Shown here one piece after another: positions 50,196-59,357 of a stretch of 64,000 nt of DNA (its first letter is position 1; every line of letters begins with the position of its first letter). The DNA comes from Nonomuraea sp. NEAU-A123. Its GTDB lineage: Bacteria > Actinomycetota > Actinomycetes > Streptosporangiales > Streptosporangiaceae. The stretch is taken from contig NZ_JAHFZZ010000001.1 in NCBI RefSeq assembly GCF_018603905.1, positions 744,001-808,000 on the forward strand. The letters run 5' to 3'. Below the pieces are notes generated by a model that was not told where the DNA came from, ran no database searches, and was given only the letters and a program-made list of their open reading frames with translations. The position numbers and the translations under genes are program-made.

Positions 50196-50990
50196 ATGAC
50201 GTCTCCCATCCTGGTCACCGGCGGCACGGGCACGCTGGGACGCCTGGTCGTACCACTCCTGCGGAACGCCGGCCGCGAGGTGCGGGTGCTCAGCCGGACC
50301 GGCCACGGGCCCGGGAACGGCGTCGAGTTCGTGACCGGCGATGTGAGCACCGGTGAGGGGCTCGACGCCGCGGTCAAGGGGGTCGGGACCGTCGTGCACT
50401 GCGCCGGGAGCGCCAAGGGCGATGAGGACAAGGCCCGGAACCTGGTGCGGGCGGCCGCTCCCGCGGGTGTCGGGCACCTGGTGTACATCTCGGTCGTCGG
50501 TGTCGATCGGGTGCCGGTCGTCAGCGGTGTCGACCGCGCCATGTTCGGCTACTTCGCCGCCAAGCACGCCGCCGAACGTGTCATCGCCGAGTCCGGGATC
50601 CCGTGGACCACCCTGCGCGCCACCCAGTTCCACGAGTGGGTCCTCATGACGCTGGGGCTGATGGCCAAGTCGCCGGTGATGCCGCTCTGGGGCGGCGTCC
50701 GGTTCCAGCCGGTCGACTCCGGCGAGGTGGCGGCCCGGCTCGTCGAGCTCGCCCTCGGCCGGCCAGCCGGACTCGTGCCCGACATGGCCGGGCCGCGCGT
50801 GTACACGATGAAGGAGCTTGCCCGCGGTTATCTGAAGGCCACCGGCAAGCGCCGGTTGGTCATGTCGGTCAACAGCCCGGGCCGGGCCGCCCGCGCGTAC
50901 CGGGCCGGTGCCAACCTCGCTCCCGAACGGGCCGTCGGCCGCCGGACCTGGGAAGAATTCCTGGCCGAGCAGGCGCGGCCGAGCCGGTAG
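50196..50990 (+). CDS. NAD(P)H-binding NmrA-like reductase / epimerase
   Basis: 264 residues, GGAG site. Rossmann motif ILVTGGTGTLGRLVVPLLRNAG, YISVVGVDRV and KHAAERVIAESGIPWTTLRATQF follow the atypical SDR pattern of NmrA/HSCARG-like proteins; the classic YxxxK is not clearly present. Likely redox-sensing or small-molecule reductase. Divergent from TetR, which probably represses it. Confidence 0.84.
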   Translation: MTSPILVTGGTGTLGRLVVPLLRNAGREVRVLSRTGHGPGNGVEFVTGDVSTGEGLDAAVKGVGTVVHCAGSAKGDEDKARNLVRAAAPAGVGHLVYISVVGVDRVPVVSGVDRAMFGYFAAKHAAERVIAESGIPWTTLRATQFHEWVLMTLGLMAKSPVMPLWGGVRFQPVDSGEVAARLVELALGRPAGLVPDMAGPRVYTMKELARGYLKATGKRRLVMSVNSPGRAARAYRAGANLAPERAVGRRTWEEFLAEQARPSR

Positions 50991-51009
50991 GTGCCCCGTT
51001 TTGCCAGCA

Positions 51010-51030
51010 CTTGCCGGTTTAGATGGCAAG
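51010..51030. promoter_or_regulatory. CTTGCC-N9-GGCAAG inverted repeat upstream of the SDR gene
   Basis: Six-bp arms 51010-51015 and 51025-51030 located 90 bases before the SDR start; a further TTGCC precedes it. Possible operator. Confidence 0.4.
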
Positions 51031-51119
51031 AGCTGATCTTTGCAGGGGTATGGGCGGTTATGTCCGGAAAGGCGAGGGTGGTCAGCCCACCGCACGACAG
51101 ACCGTCGAAAGGCAGCAAC

Positions 51120-51884
51120 ATGTCCAACGGAACTCTCACGGGCCGCGTGGCGGTCGTCACCGGCGCCTCCAGCGGAATCGGGGAAGCCGCCGCGGAGCAC
51201 CTGGCGGGGCTGGGCGCCAAGGTCGCCGTCCTGGCCCGCCGGGCGGACCGGCTGACGGAACTGGTCGCCCGAATCGAGAAGAACGGCGGGATCGCCCTCC
51301 CCCTGGCCGCCGACGTCACCGACGCCGCCGCGCTGCAGGCCGTCGCCGACCGGGTACGCGGCGAGCTGGGGGTGGCCGACCTGCTGTTCAACAACGCCGG
51401 GGTGATGCTGCCGGCGCCGGTCGAGGAACTGGCCACCGAGCAGTGGCGGCACCAGATCGACCTGAACATCACCGGCTTGATGAACGCGATCGCCTCCTTC
51501 GTACCGCAACTCGTGGAAGCCGCGGCCCAGCGGGGCGTGGCCGATCTGATCAACACCTCCTCGATCGCGGCGCAGAACATCTTCCCGAACTTCGCCGTGT
51601 ACGCCGGGACCAAGGCGTACGTCACTCACCTGTCCCGCACCCTGCGCACCGAGCTGGGGGCGAAGAACGTGCGCGTATCGGCGATCGAGCCGGGCATCGT
51701 CGGCACCGAGCTGCAGAGCCACGTCACCGACGAGGGCGCGCAGACCTGGCTGGAGGGCTCCAAGGAGACGATCGAGTGGCTGACCCCGCAGGACATCGCG
51801 GAGATCGTCGGCTTCCTCGCCTCCCTGCCGCCGCGGGTGAACCTGCAGCAGGTCACCATCATGCCCACCCGGCAGCCCAGCTGA
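51120..51884 (+). CDS. Short-chain dehydrogenase/reductase
   Basis: 254 residues. Cofactor motif VVTGASSGIGEAAAEHL, NNAG (LLFNNAGVM), catalytic Ser in INTSSIAAQ and YAGTKAY (YxxxK). All key residues are present. NADP(H) use is likely from the ARRADR segment after the second strand. Probably cotranscribed or separately controlled after the NmrA-like gene; substrate unknown. Convergent with the CvnB-like gene. Confidence 0.88.
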   Translation: MSNGTLTGRVAVVTGASSGIGEAAAEHLAGLGAKVAVLARRADRLTELVARIEKNGGIALPLAADVTDAAALQAVADRVRGELGVADLLFNNAGVMLPAPVEELATEQWRHQIDLNITGLMNAIASFVPQLVEAAAQRGVADLINTSSIAAQNIFPNFAVYAGTKAYVTHLSRTLRTELGAKNVRVSAIEPGIVGTELQSHVTDEGAQTWLEGSKETIEWLTPQDIAEIVGFLASLPPRVNLQQVTIMPTRQPS

Positions 51885-51892
51885 CCGCCGTA

Positions 51893-52315
51893 TCACCTGT
51901 TCTGGCCGGCCCGCAGGTGGGCGTGCACGGCCGGGGTCAGCACCTGGCCGGTACGCTCCACCATGAGCGTCATGTGATACGCCACGAGCGCCATGTCGCA
52001 CTCGGGCGCGACGAGTACGGCCAGGCACGAGCCGTCACTGATCGACATCGTCAGCATCAGCCCACGTTGCATCTCCACCACGGCCTGGGTCAGGGGGCCG
52101 GACTCGAACATGCGAGCCGCTCCCTGCGTCAGGCTGACCAGTCCCGAGGCGATCGCGGCCAACTGGTCGGCCCGGTCGGCGGGAAAGGCCGACGAGAACG
52201 CGAGCGGCAGGCCATCGGATGAGACGACCACCGCGTGGGCGACGCCTGGGACGGTGCTGACGAACTCAGTGATCAGCCAGTCGAGGCCATGAGCCACGTA
52301 CGTCAGGTCGGTCAT
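51893..52315 (-). CDS. cvnB: Roadblock/LC7 domain protein, CvnB-like
   Basis: 140 residues. GVAHAVVVSSDGLPLAFSSAF and DQLAAIASGLVSLTQGAARMF are the roadblock pattern of MglB/CvnB, which regulate a small GTPase. The start overlaps the CvnA-like kinase stop (ATGA), the conservon order cvnA-cvnB. The usual next genes (DUF742 CvnC and Ras-like CvnD) are absent: a convergent SDR gene follows at once. Confidence 0.86.
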   Translation of the reverse strand: MTDLTYVAHGLDWLITEFVSTVPGVAHAVVVSSDGLPLAFSSAFPADRADQLAAIASGLVSLTQGAARMFESGPLTQAVVEMQRGLMLTMSISDGSCLAVLVAPECDMALVAYHMTLMVERTGQVLTPAVHAHLRAGQNR

Positions 52316-55140
52316 GCGCCCTGCCCACTGTTCGTGGGGTCGGCAGCAGGCGCCCTGCCCGAACTGATGTCATTTCGGGCCGCCCGAAACCCCTGCTGGA
52401 AGCTGGACAGGCGGTTGCGCACCTGCTCCGGCGAAGGCGCCGGCATCGGTGCCACGCTCTTGGGCGCGGTGTCCGTGTTGGCCGAGCCCGGCACCAGGTT
52501 GGCCTTGGGCACCCGCTTGGGGAGCCCCGCCGAGGTCGCGCCGTCTCGTACCGGCTTCACCACGGTCTCGGCCGCGCTCCAGCCGGCGTCGGCGTTGGAC
52601 GATCCCCAACTGGCGCTGGACTCGCTCCCGTGCTCGAACCAGGCCGACTCCACCGCCGCGAAGATCGGCAGGTACTCGTCACCCGAGGTGGCCGGCTTCA
52701 CGGTCGGGATCGGGCCGGTGGCGATCGATCCGGTCTCGGGGAAGTCGTATCTCTGCCGCGACGGGCCGTCCGTGCGGTCGCCGCGGCTCCAGCTCTGCGG
52801 CTGGTCGCCGGTGGGCCATTTCGGCAGGCCGCTGTCGCTGGACCAACTGCTCGGGCTGCTCGGACTGCTCGGGCTTCTCGTCGGCGCCCATACGTCGGCG
52901 GAGTCGTAGGTGTTGTAGTCCGCGCGCGGCTCGGGATGCCGACCGGTGTCGGCAGGCCGCGGGGGCGTCGAGGGCCAGCCACCGCCCGAGGCCGGCGGGA
53001 TGGAGGAATATGACGGGTGTCCCGGGCTCATCTGGTAGCCGCCACTCTGCCACTGCGGCGCGGGGTAGGGCTCCTCGCGGGCGCCGCTGGGCACGCCGGC
53101 GTAGGCGGGCGCCGGTGCTTGCGCGCCCACCAGCGTCTCCGGCATCAGCACCATGGCGGTCAGACCGCCGGAGCCGTGCGGGCGCAGTTGCACCCGGATG
53201 CCGTGCCGGTGCGCCAGCCTGGCGACCACGAACAGGCCCATGCGGCGCGACACCGAGACGTCCACGATGGGCGCGTCGACAAGGCGGTCGTTGGCCTGGC
53301 CCAGCTCCTCAAGGGTCATGCCGATGCCGGAGTCGGTGATCGACAGCATGACGCCGCCGCCGTCGATCCGGCTGCCGGAGACCGTCACGCGGGTCTCGCG
53401 CGGCGAGAACGACAGCGCGTTCTCCACCAGCTCGGCGATCAGGTGGATGACGTCGTTGACGGCCTGACCGGCGACGGACACGCCGTCGGGGACCTGCAGG
53501 ACGACCCGCTCGTAGTTCTCGACCTCCGACAGGGAGGCGCGGGCCACGTCGATCAGCTTGACCGGCTGGCTCCAGCGACGCGGCGGGTCCTGACCGGCCA
53601 GGACCAGGAGGTTCTCGCTGTTGCGGCGCATGCGGGTGGCCAGGTGGTCCAGCTTGAACAGGTTCGCCAGCCGGTTCTCGTCCTGCTCGCCCTGCTCCAG
53701 CCCGTCGATGAGGGTGATCTGCCGCTCGACCAGGGTCTGGCTTCTGCGGGAGAGGTTGACGAACATCGCGTTGACGTTGCTCCGGAGCTTGGACTCCTCG
53801 CCCGCCAGCCGTACGGCTTCGCGGTGTACCTCGTCGAAGGCCCGCGCCACCTCCCCGATCTCGTCTTTCGACGAGACGCCGATAGGCGGCACCTGTATCT
53901 CCTCCGCGCTGACCTCGCTGGCGCGGAGCTGCCGCACGAGCTCGGGCAACGTCTGGCCGGCGACCTTGAGCGCGTCTCCGCGCAACCGCCTGAGCGGCCG
54001 GACGAGCGAGCGGGCCATGACGGCGGTGATGGCGAGGACCAGGATGATCAGGGTGATGACCAGGGCGATGTTGAGCACGGCCACGTACTGGTCATTGCTC
54101 TGGACGTCGGTGGTGATGGTGGTGACCTGCTCCGACAGCGCCTTCTGCACGGTGTGCGCGCTGTCGACGGTGTCGCTGATGGACTCGAACCAGCGGGCGA
54201 CGTCGTTGGTGGTCGAGGTGTCGAGCCGCCGCAGGGACAGGCCCGAGTTGGTCAGGAACACGGCCCTGCTCATGTAGAACTCGCCCCGCCCGACCTTCAC
54301 GCTGGCGACCGTGTTGTCGAAGAACTGCCGCTGGGCGAGGGTGGCCACGGTGCGGAACGAAGTGCGTTCGCTCTCGCGCCTTGAGCGGGCATCGAGGAAC
54401 GCCTTGTACTCGGGTTCTTCGAACGACCCCCTGACCAGCGCGATCATCAGCAGGCCCCGCAGTTTGGAGGTCTCCTCCTCATAGCGGGCCATGGCTCGCA
54501 GGGCCGCGGTCGTGGAGATGAGCTGCTCGTCTGTCGAGCCCTGCGTGACCTCGTCGTAGAGCTGCAGCATCTCGGCGATGGCCTCGGAATACTTCGCCAT
54601 CGTCGGGAGCGGCGGCAGTTGCGTGCCGGCCACGGTGGCTCGCAGCGAGGTGAGCTGGGTCAACCTGGTGCGCAAGGTGGTCAGCTTCTTGCGGCCGAGA
54701 TCGGACAGTGAGTCCTCGGCCGCCGCGGCCGCCGCGCCCGTGCGCGTCACGCTGGCGTTCACGATGTCCTGCTGGTTCGCCAGCTGTTCCTTCTCGGCCG
54801 ATGCCCTGCCGGAGGCGACGAACTGCGCCGAGAGGTCACGTTCGAGCGCCATCTCGCGGGACAGCTCGCCGAGCTGCGCGACGAGGGAGCTCACGTTGCT
54901 GATGTGCTGATACTGCTGTGCGCTACTGACCGAGGTGGTGACGCGTAGCCCGCCCAGCACCACGGCCACCAGGGTGGGAATGGCGATGAGAGAAATGAGG
55001 CGGGTTCGCACCCGCCAGTTGCGGAGGGCCATCGCGCTACCGGGGGTGGGCACCGGCTCGGCGGGCTTCTCGTCAGCCACGGACTGACCCGGCAGAGCGG
55101 GGGCCCCGACACGACCATGTTTGGTCGTCGTTGTCCTCAC
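52312..55140 (-). CDS. cvnA: Sensor histidine kinase-like protein with nitrate/nitrite-sensing domain, CvnA-like
   Basis: 942 residues from the GTG at 55140, 9 bases after GAGAGG; a TTG at 55149 abuts the site. Two transmembrane helices (about 48-66 and 350-370) enclose an extracellular nitrate-sensor-like helical domain, then HAMP, a candidate H-box (KLDHLATRMRRNSENLLVL), and an ATPase domain (ELVENALSFSPRET, DSGIGMTLEEL). The last ~270 residues are Ser/Pro-rich and probably disordered. Conservon kinases signal through CvnB to a GTPase rather than a response regulator. Confidence 0.87.
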   Translation of the reverse strand: MRTTTTKHGRVGAPALPGQSVADEKPAEPVPTPGSAMALRNWRVRTRLISLIAIPTLVAVVLGGLRVTTSVSSAQQYQHISNVSSLVAQLGELSREMALERDLSAQFVASGRASAEKEQLANQQDIVNASVTRTGAAAAAAEDSLSDLGRKKLTTLRTRLTQLTSLRATVAGTQLPPLPTMAKYSEAIAEMLQLYDEVTQGSTDEQLISTTAALRAMARYEEETSKLRGLLMIALVRGSFEEPEYKAFLDARSRRESERTSFRTVATLAQRQFFDNTVASVKVGRGEFYMSRAVFLTNSGLSLRRLDTSTTNDVARWFESISDTVDSAHTVQKALSEQVTTITTDVQSNDQYVAVLNIALVITLIILVLAITAVMARSLVRPLRRLRGDALKVAGQTLPELVRQLRASEVSAEEIQVPPIGVSSKDEIGEVARAFDEVHREAVRLAGEESKLRSNVNAMFVNLSRRSQTLVERQITLIDGLEQGEQDENRLANLFKLDHLATRMRRNSENLLVLAGQDPPRRWSQPVKLIDVARASLSEVENYERVVLQVPDGVSVAGQAVNDVIHLIAELVENALSFSPRETRVTVSGSRIDGGGVMLSITDSGIGMTLEELGQANDRLVDAPIVDVSVSRRMGLFVVARLAHRHGIRVQLRPHGSGGLTAMVLMPETLVGAQAPAPAYAGVPSGAREEPYPAPQWQSGGYQMSPGHPSYSSIPPASGGGWPSTPPRPADTGRHPEPRADYNTYDSADVWAPTRSPSSPSSPSSWSSDSGLPKWPTGDQPQSWSRGDRTDGPSRQRYDFPETGSIATGPIPTVKPATSGDEYLPIFAAVESAWFEHGSESSASWGSSNADAGWSAAETVVKPVRDGATSAGLPKRVPKANLVPGSANTDTAPKSVAPMPAPSPEQVRNRLSSFQQGFRAARNDISSGRAPAADPTNSGQGA

Positions 55141-55525
55141 TAGTGGCAACCTCTCGCGTGGCCTGCTTCAGGGGACTTGGTCACACCGATTGAATGACCG
55201 CAGGCAAGTTTGGGCCCAATTTGAGCATGAACCTCACGAGTTAGCCAACGCCTCACAGATTTCAATCGGTCCATTTTGTCGTTGATTCTTCAAGCAGATT
55301 AATTTTCGGCGCTTGGAACGCTAGAACCAGGACAATTCGGACACAAGATCATCAACGGCGCTCTAAGGGCATTCGCCATGCATTCGCCCCATATATTGCT
55401 TTTCATTGAAAAACTCGGATATGCATGGCATTGCGCTTCAGCTTTGATCTACCCTCCGCTACGCTTCACGCTCGGCGTCGTTGATGCCGCATCTCCAGAC
55501 GCTTCCCCTGTAGGAGAACCCCCCG
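55141..55525. other. A/T-rich divergent promoter region
   Basis: 385 bases between cvnA and the NitT/TauT-type operon, clearly lower in G+C than its surroundings (for instance CAGATTAATTTTCGG and TTGCTTTTCATTGAAAAACTCGG). It should carry both promoters. I looked for riboswitch motifs, including thiamine-type, and found none. Confidence 0.5.
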
Positions 55526-56509
55526 ATGACCCGCACACTGCGCTGTCGCGCCCTCACTCTCGGCGCAGCAGTCGCTCTCACCCTTACCGCCTGTGGTGGG
55601 AACAGCGACTCTCCTGAATCGGCCAATAGCAAGGGCTTAGAGAAGACCGTCATCACGGTCGGCGCGCTGCCGATTCCCGACTCTGCATCGATCTATATCG
55701 CCAACGCCAAGGGCTTCTTCAAGGAAGAGGGCCTAACGGTCAAGCCCCAGATCATCGCCGGCGGCGCGTCGTCCCTCCCGCAGGTCAAGAACGGCCAGCT
55801 GGACATCATGCAGAACAACTACGTCTCGATCTTCGGGGCCGTCAGCCAGGGTGAGAAGCTTAAGGTTGTCGCGGACATGTACCAGGCCGGTCCGAACGCC
55901 TTCGCCATCATGGTTCCGAAGGATTCGGCGATCAAAAAGGTCGCTGACCTCAAGGGAAAGACCATCCTGATCAACAACCTCCGGAACGTCGGCACGCTGG
56001 CCGTGACGACGCAGCTGAAGGTGGCGGGCCTCACCGAGAAGGACGTCCACTTCGCCGAGAAGCCGTTCCCCGACATGGGCGCCGCGCTCGCGAGCCACCA
56101 GGCTGACGCCTGCTGGACCCCCGAGCCGTTCATCACCGCCAACGAGAGCAAGCTGGGCTTCCGCACGCTGGCCGACACCATGACGGGCGAGGCCGAGGAC
56201 CTGCCGATGGCGGGCTGGATGACCACGGACGAGTGGGTGAAGAAGAACCCGAAGACGATGGCCGCCTTCCAACGGGCGGTCGCCAAGGCGCAGGCCCTCG
56301 CATCGAGTAACCGCAAGGAGATCGAAGCGATCCTGCCCACGTACACGAAGATCGACGCGAAGACCGCTTCGGTCATCACGCTGGGCACCTACCCGAGCGC
56401 GCTGAGCGCCAACCGGCTGCAAAAAGTGGTCGACCTCATGGTCGAGTACCAATACCTCAAGAGCCCGATCGACGTGAATTCGATCATCGTGGCACCGCCG
56501 GCCGGATGA
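55526..56509 (+). CDS. ABC importer solute-binding lipoprotein (NitT/TauT, NMT1/THI5-like)
   Basis: 327 residues, AGGAG site. Lipobox LTACGG with Cys23. Features: GALPIPDSASIYIANAKGFFKEEGL, LPQVKNGQLDIMQNNYVS, DLKGKTILINNLRNVGTL. These match proteins that bind nitrate, sulfonates or thiamine precursors. Start of an operon with two permease genes (ATGA overlap). Confidence 0.88.
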   Translation: MTRTLRCRALTLGAAVALTLTACGGNSDSPESANSKGLEKTVITVGALPIPDSASIYIANAKGFFKEEGLTVKPQIIAGGASSLPQVKNGQLDIMQNNYVSIFGAVSQGEKLKVVADMYQAGPNAFAIMVPKDSAIKKVADLKGKTILINNLRNVGTLAVTTQLKVAGLTEKDVHFAEKPFPDMGAALASHQADACWTPEPFITANESKLGFRTLADTMTGEAEDLPMAGWMTTDEWVKKNPKTMAAFQRAVAKAQALASSNRKEIEAILPTYTKIDAKTASVITLGTYPSALSANRLQKVVDLMVEYQYLKSPIDVNSIIVAPPAG

Positions 56510-57279
56510 CCCGTGCACGACTGCTCCGCGGCGTCATCGGCGCCGCGGGCTTTCTTGTCGTCGGAGAGCTGGTCATCCGGTTCGGGCCGAGCGGCGACCT
56601 GATCTTCCCGGCGCCCTCGACCATCCTGTACGAGGCGGTGCGCCTCTTGGCCGACGGAGAGTTCCTGCTGGGAGCGCTCACCACGCTCACGAACTGGGCG
56701 CTCGGCCTGCTCATCGCGGTGCTGGTGGGCGTCCCGGCGGGAGTCCTGCTCGGCGCGGTGACCCCGGTGGAGCGCGCCGTCCGGCCCCTGCTCGAGTTCC
56801 TGCGGCCCATCCCCTCGGTCGCGATCATCCCGCTGGCGATCCTGCTGATCCCGGTGGATGAGCTGATGAAGGTCTCCGTCATCGTGTACGCGTCCGTCTG
56901 GCCGATCTTGATCAACACGTTGTACGGCATGCACGACGTCGATCCGCTGGCCAAGGACTCCCTGCGCAGCTTCGGATTCGGGCGGCTGGCCGTACTCGGC
57001 AGGGTGAGCCTGCCGAGTGCCGCGCCCTTCGTCGCGACCGGCATCCGGGTCGCCGCCGGGATCGCGCTGATCATCGCCGTCAGCGCCGAGCTGCTCGCCG
57101 GAGGCGTCGCGGGCTTGGGGGTCTTCGTGATCCAGGCGGGAAGCGGGAACAGGACCGACCTCATCATGGCGGCCACCTTCTGGGCCGGCGCATTCGGCCT
57201 GCTGGCCAACCTGGCGTTGCAGGCGGCGGAGCGCCGGCTGTTCCACTGGCGCCGAGTGCGGACGGGGGCGGTGTCGTGA
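56506..57279 (+). CDS. ABC importer permease (SsuC/TauC-like)
   Basis: 257 residues. Membrane permease with the EAA-like segment (DPLAKDSLRSFGFGRLAVLGRVSLPSAAPFVATGIR). Overlaps the preceding and following genes by 4 bases each. Belongs to the NitT/TauT importer. Confidence 0.9.
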   Translation: MTRARLLRGVIGAAGFLVVGELVIRFGPSGDLIFPAPSTILYEAVRLLADGEFLLGALTTLTNWALGLLIAVLVGVPAGVLLGAVTPVERAVRPLLEFLRPIPSVAIIPLAILLIPVDELMKVSVIVYASVWPILINTLYGMHDVDPLAKDSLRSFGFGRLAVLGRVSLPSAAPFVATGIRVAAGIALIIAVSAELLAGGVAGLGVFVIQAGSGNRTDLIMAATFWAGAFGLLANLALQAAERRLFHWRRVRTGAVS

Positions 57280-58055
57280 AGTCGCTCGCCAGGTCCTGGG
57301 TGATCCTTACCGTAATCGTCTTCTGGGAGCTCGTCTCGCGGCGGCTCGCGGACAAGGACTTCCCGCCGCCCACAACGATCGTCGCCCGGATGTACGAGCT
57401 GTGGTTCTCCGGCCCGGTAAGACGACTGTTCCTCACGGACGACGCGATGGCCAACATCCTGCCCAGCCTGGGGCGCATGTTCTCCGGCTGGATCCTGGCC
57501 TCGCTCATCGGTGTGCTCCTGGGAGTGTTCCTGGGGCGCTCGCGGGTGGCGGCCGACTACGTGAACGCGTTGATCGAGTTCGGCCGCGCCATCCCGCCAC
57601 CGCTGCTGCTGCCGTTGTTCATCGTGTTGTTCCAGGCGGGCCTGCAGACGCAGCTCGCCGCGATCGTGTCCGGCGTGATCTGGCCGGTGCTGCTCAACTC
57701 GATGGACGGGGCCAGGGCGGTGGACCGGACCTACACCGAGACCGCCACCGTCTTCGGGCTGTCGAGGGCGCAGCGCCTGCGCCGGATCGTCATCCCCGCC
57801 GCCTCACCCAAGATCTTCGCGGGCCTGCGGCTGAGCCTGTCGCTCGCGCTCATTCTCATGGTGATCTCCGAGCTGTTCGGCGGTACGGACGGCATCGGCT
57901 ACCAGCTGCTGATCGCGCAGCGCAGCTTCGACGCACCCGGAGTGTGGGCGACGATCGCCCTGCTGGGGACGCTCGGCTTCATCGTGAACTCGCTTTTCGT
58001 GCTCGCAGAGCGCCGGTTGCTGGTCTGGCACAGGCAGGCCACCCGGACGCCATGA
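57276..58055 (+). CDS. ABC importer permease (second, SsuC/TauC-like)
   Basis: 259 residues, GTG start overlapping the previous stop. Similar layout with EAA-like loop (TYTETATVFGLSRAQRLRRIVIPAASPKIFAGLRLSL). Two permeases may form a heterodimer; homodimers are more usual in this family. No ATPase gene follows; instead a methyltransferase gene lies 23 bases on. Confidence 0.9.
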   Translation: MKSLARSWVILTVIVFWELVSRRLADKDFPPPTTIVARMYELWFSGPVRRLFLTDDAMANILPSLGRMFSGWILASLIGVLLGVFLGRSRVAADYVNALIEFGRAIPPPLLLPLFIVLFQAGLQTQLAAIVSGVIWPVLLNSMDGARAVDRTYTETATVFGLSRAQRLRRIVIPAASPKIFAGLRLSLSLALILMVISELFGGTDGIGYQLLIAQRSFDAPGVWATIALLGTLGFIVNSLFVLAERRLLVWHRQATRTP

Positions 58056-58078
58056 CCTCATCTTGGAAGGGACAACAC

Positions 58079-59083
58079 ATGCCACACTCCGACGGCCTCG
58101 CCTGGGGAGCGCTTGCCGACATTTCGCGTTTCGCGGCTCTATTGACCATGGCTGAGCTGGGCGTCGCCGACCAGCTGGCGGACGGGCCGCTCGACACCGA
58201 TGAACTGGCCAGGAGGTGCGGGGCGCACGCCCCCTCGCTCCGCCGGGTTCTGCGTGAGCTGGCGGGCATCGGGGTCGTCCGCAGAGCCGGCGCCGACGGC
58301 TACGACCTGACCGACGCGGGCGCCGTGCTCCGCTCCGACGTCCCCGGCTCGATCCGTACCTCGATCCGCATGCTCGGCGAAGAGAGCTTCTGGTACGCGA
58401 TGGGCAACCTGCCGGACACGGTGCGGAACGGCAGCTCGGCATACGTTGCGAAATACGGCACCTTGTACGAGTATCTGGCGGCAAATCCTGATAAGGGCCG
58501 CATGTTTCACACCTACATGACCATCAGGGCCATCCCGTTCACGGAAGGCCTGGTCAAGCGGTACGACTTCGCGGGTGTCGATTCCATGGTGGACGTCGCC
58601 GGGGGCAGGGGCCACGTCCTGGCCGCGGTCCTGCACGCCAATCTGGGCATGCGCGGCATCCTCTTCGATCTCGACGAGGTGGCGGACCGGGCCAGGGAAC
58701 TGCTGGCCGCGGAGGGCCTGGCCGATCGGTGCGAGGTCGTGGTCGGCGACTTCTTCGCCTCGGTGCCGGCGGGCGCGGACGCCTACCTGCTGTCCAGCAT
58801 CCTGCACAACTGGGACGACGACGACGCCGTACGGATTCTGCGCAGTGTCCGCCGCGCGATGAACCCCGGCAGTCGCGTGCTGGTGCTGGAGGTGGCAGTG
58901 CCCGACGACGATGCTCCGCATCTTGGCAAGGACCTCGATCTGCGCATGCTGGCCATCTTCAACGGCGGCCTCGAACGTACCCGGGAGGAGTACGCGAGGC
59001 TGTTCCAGGAGGCCGACCTGGAGTTGGCGGAGGTCATCGAGCTGGGCACGGGAGCGAGCCTCATTGAGGCCAGGCCCGCCTGA
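58079..59083 (+). CDS. SAM-dependent O-methyltransferase
   Basis: 334 residues, GGAAGGG site. N-terminal winged dimerisation helix domain (LADQLADGPLDTDELARRCGAHAPSLRRVLRELAGIGVV), SAM motif VDVAGGRGHVLA, and the LHNWDDDDAVRILRSVRRAM element with the likely catalytic His. Plant-type small-molecule O-methyltransferase, often in secondary metabolism. Last gene of the NitT/TauT-type operon: it may modify a molecule linked to that transporter. Confidence 0.88.
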   Translation: MPHSDGLAWGALADISRFAALLTMAELGVADQLADGPLDTDELARRCGAHAPSLRRVLRELAGIGVVRRAGADGYDLTDAGAVLRSDVPGSIRTSIRMLGEESFWYAMGNLPDTVRNGSSAYVAKYGTLYEYLAANPDKGRMFHTYMTIRAIPFTEGLVKRYDFAGVDSMVDVAGGRGHVLAAVLHANLGMRGILFDLDEVADRARELLAAEGLADRCEVVVGDFFASVPAGADAYLLSSILHNWDDDDAVRILRSVRRAMNPGSRVLVLEVAVPDDDAPHLGKDLDLRMLAIFNGGLERTREEYARLFQEADLELAEVIELGTGASLIEARPA

Positions 59084-59261
59084 CGCGTAATGCGGCACGG
59101 ATGGCGGCGGCCTCATCGGCGGCGAAGTGCGGCGTGGCCTTCAGCCAGACCGGGCCCTGATCCGGCCTGGACGGTGCGGCCCCATCGATGGGGTGTCGCA
59201 TCAGCGGCCCGGCCGCGGGCCGCTGGAGGGCCTCGAACATGGCGCTGACCGTCCGACTCAT
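59061..59261 (-). CDS. Hypothetical short protein, uncertain
   Basis: 66 residues with fairly G/C-rich third positions and a possible GGCGAG site, overlapping the methyltransferase end by 23 bases. No motif, signal or membrane helix is seen (a basic, Pro/Ala-rich chain). May not be real; kept because nothing else explains the gap. Confidence 0.3.
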   Translation of the reverse strand: MSRTVSAMFEALQRPAAGPLMRHPIDGAAPSRPDQGPVWLKATPHFAADEAAAIRAALRVRRAWPQ

Positions 59262-59312
59262 CTCGCCAATGTGACCAGTCCGCGCGCCATCAGCGACCCA
59301 ATATCCGCCGGG

Positions 59313-59341
59313 CCCCTGTCGGCGTGAGCATCGCGCCGACA
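59313..59341. terminator. Hairpin terminator after the GH71-like gene
   Basis: Perfect 10-bp stem CCTGTCGGCG (59313-59322) / CGCCGACAGG (59332-59341), 9-base loop, 16 bases past the stop on the minus strand. Confidence 0.7.
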
Positions 59342-59357
59342 GGAGAAGAGTGGTCGG

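Noticed and set aside
55141..55525. Possible thiamine or other riboswitch before the NMT1/THI5-like operon
   Set aside because: None of the conserved bases of the thiamine element are seen and no stable hairpin set precedes the ribosome site.
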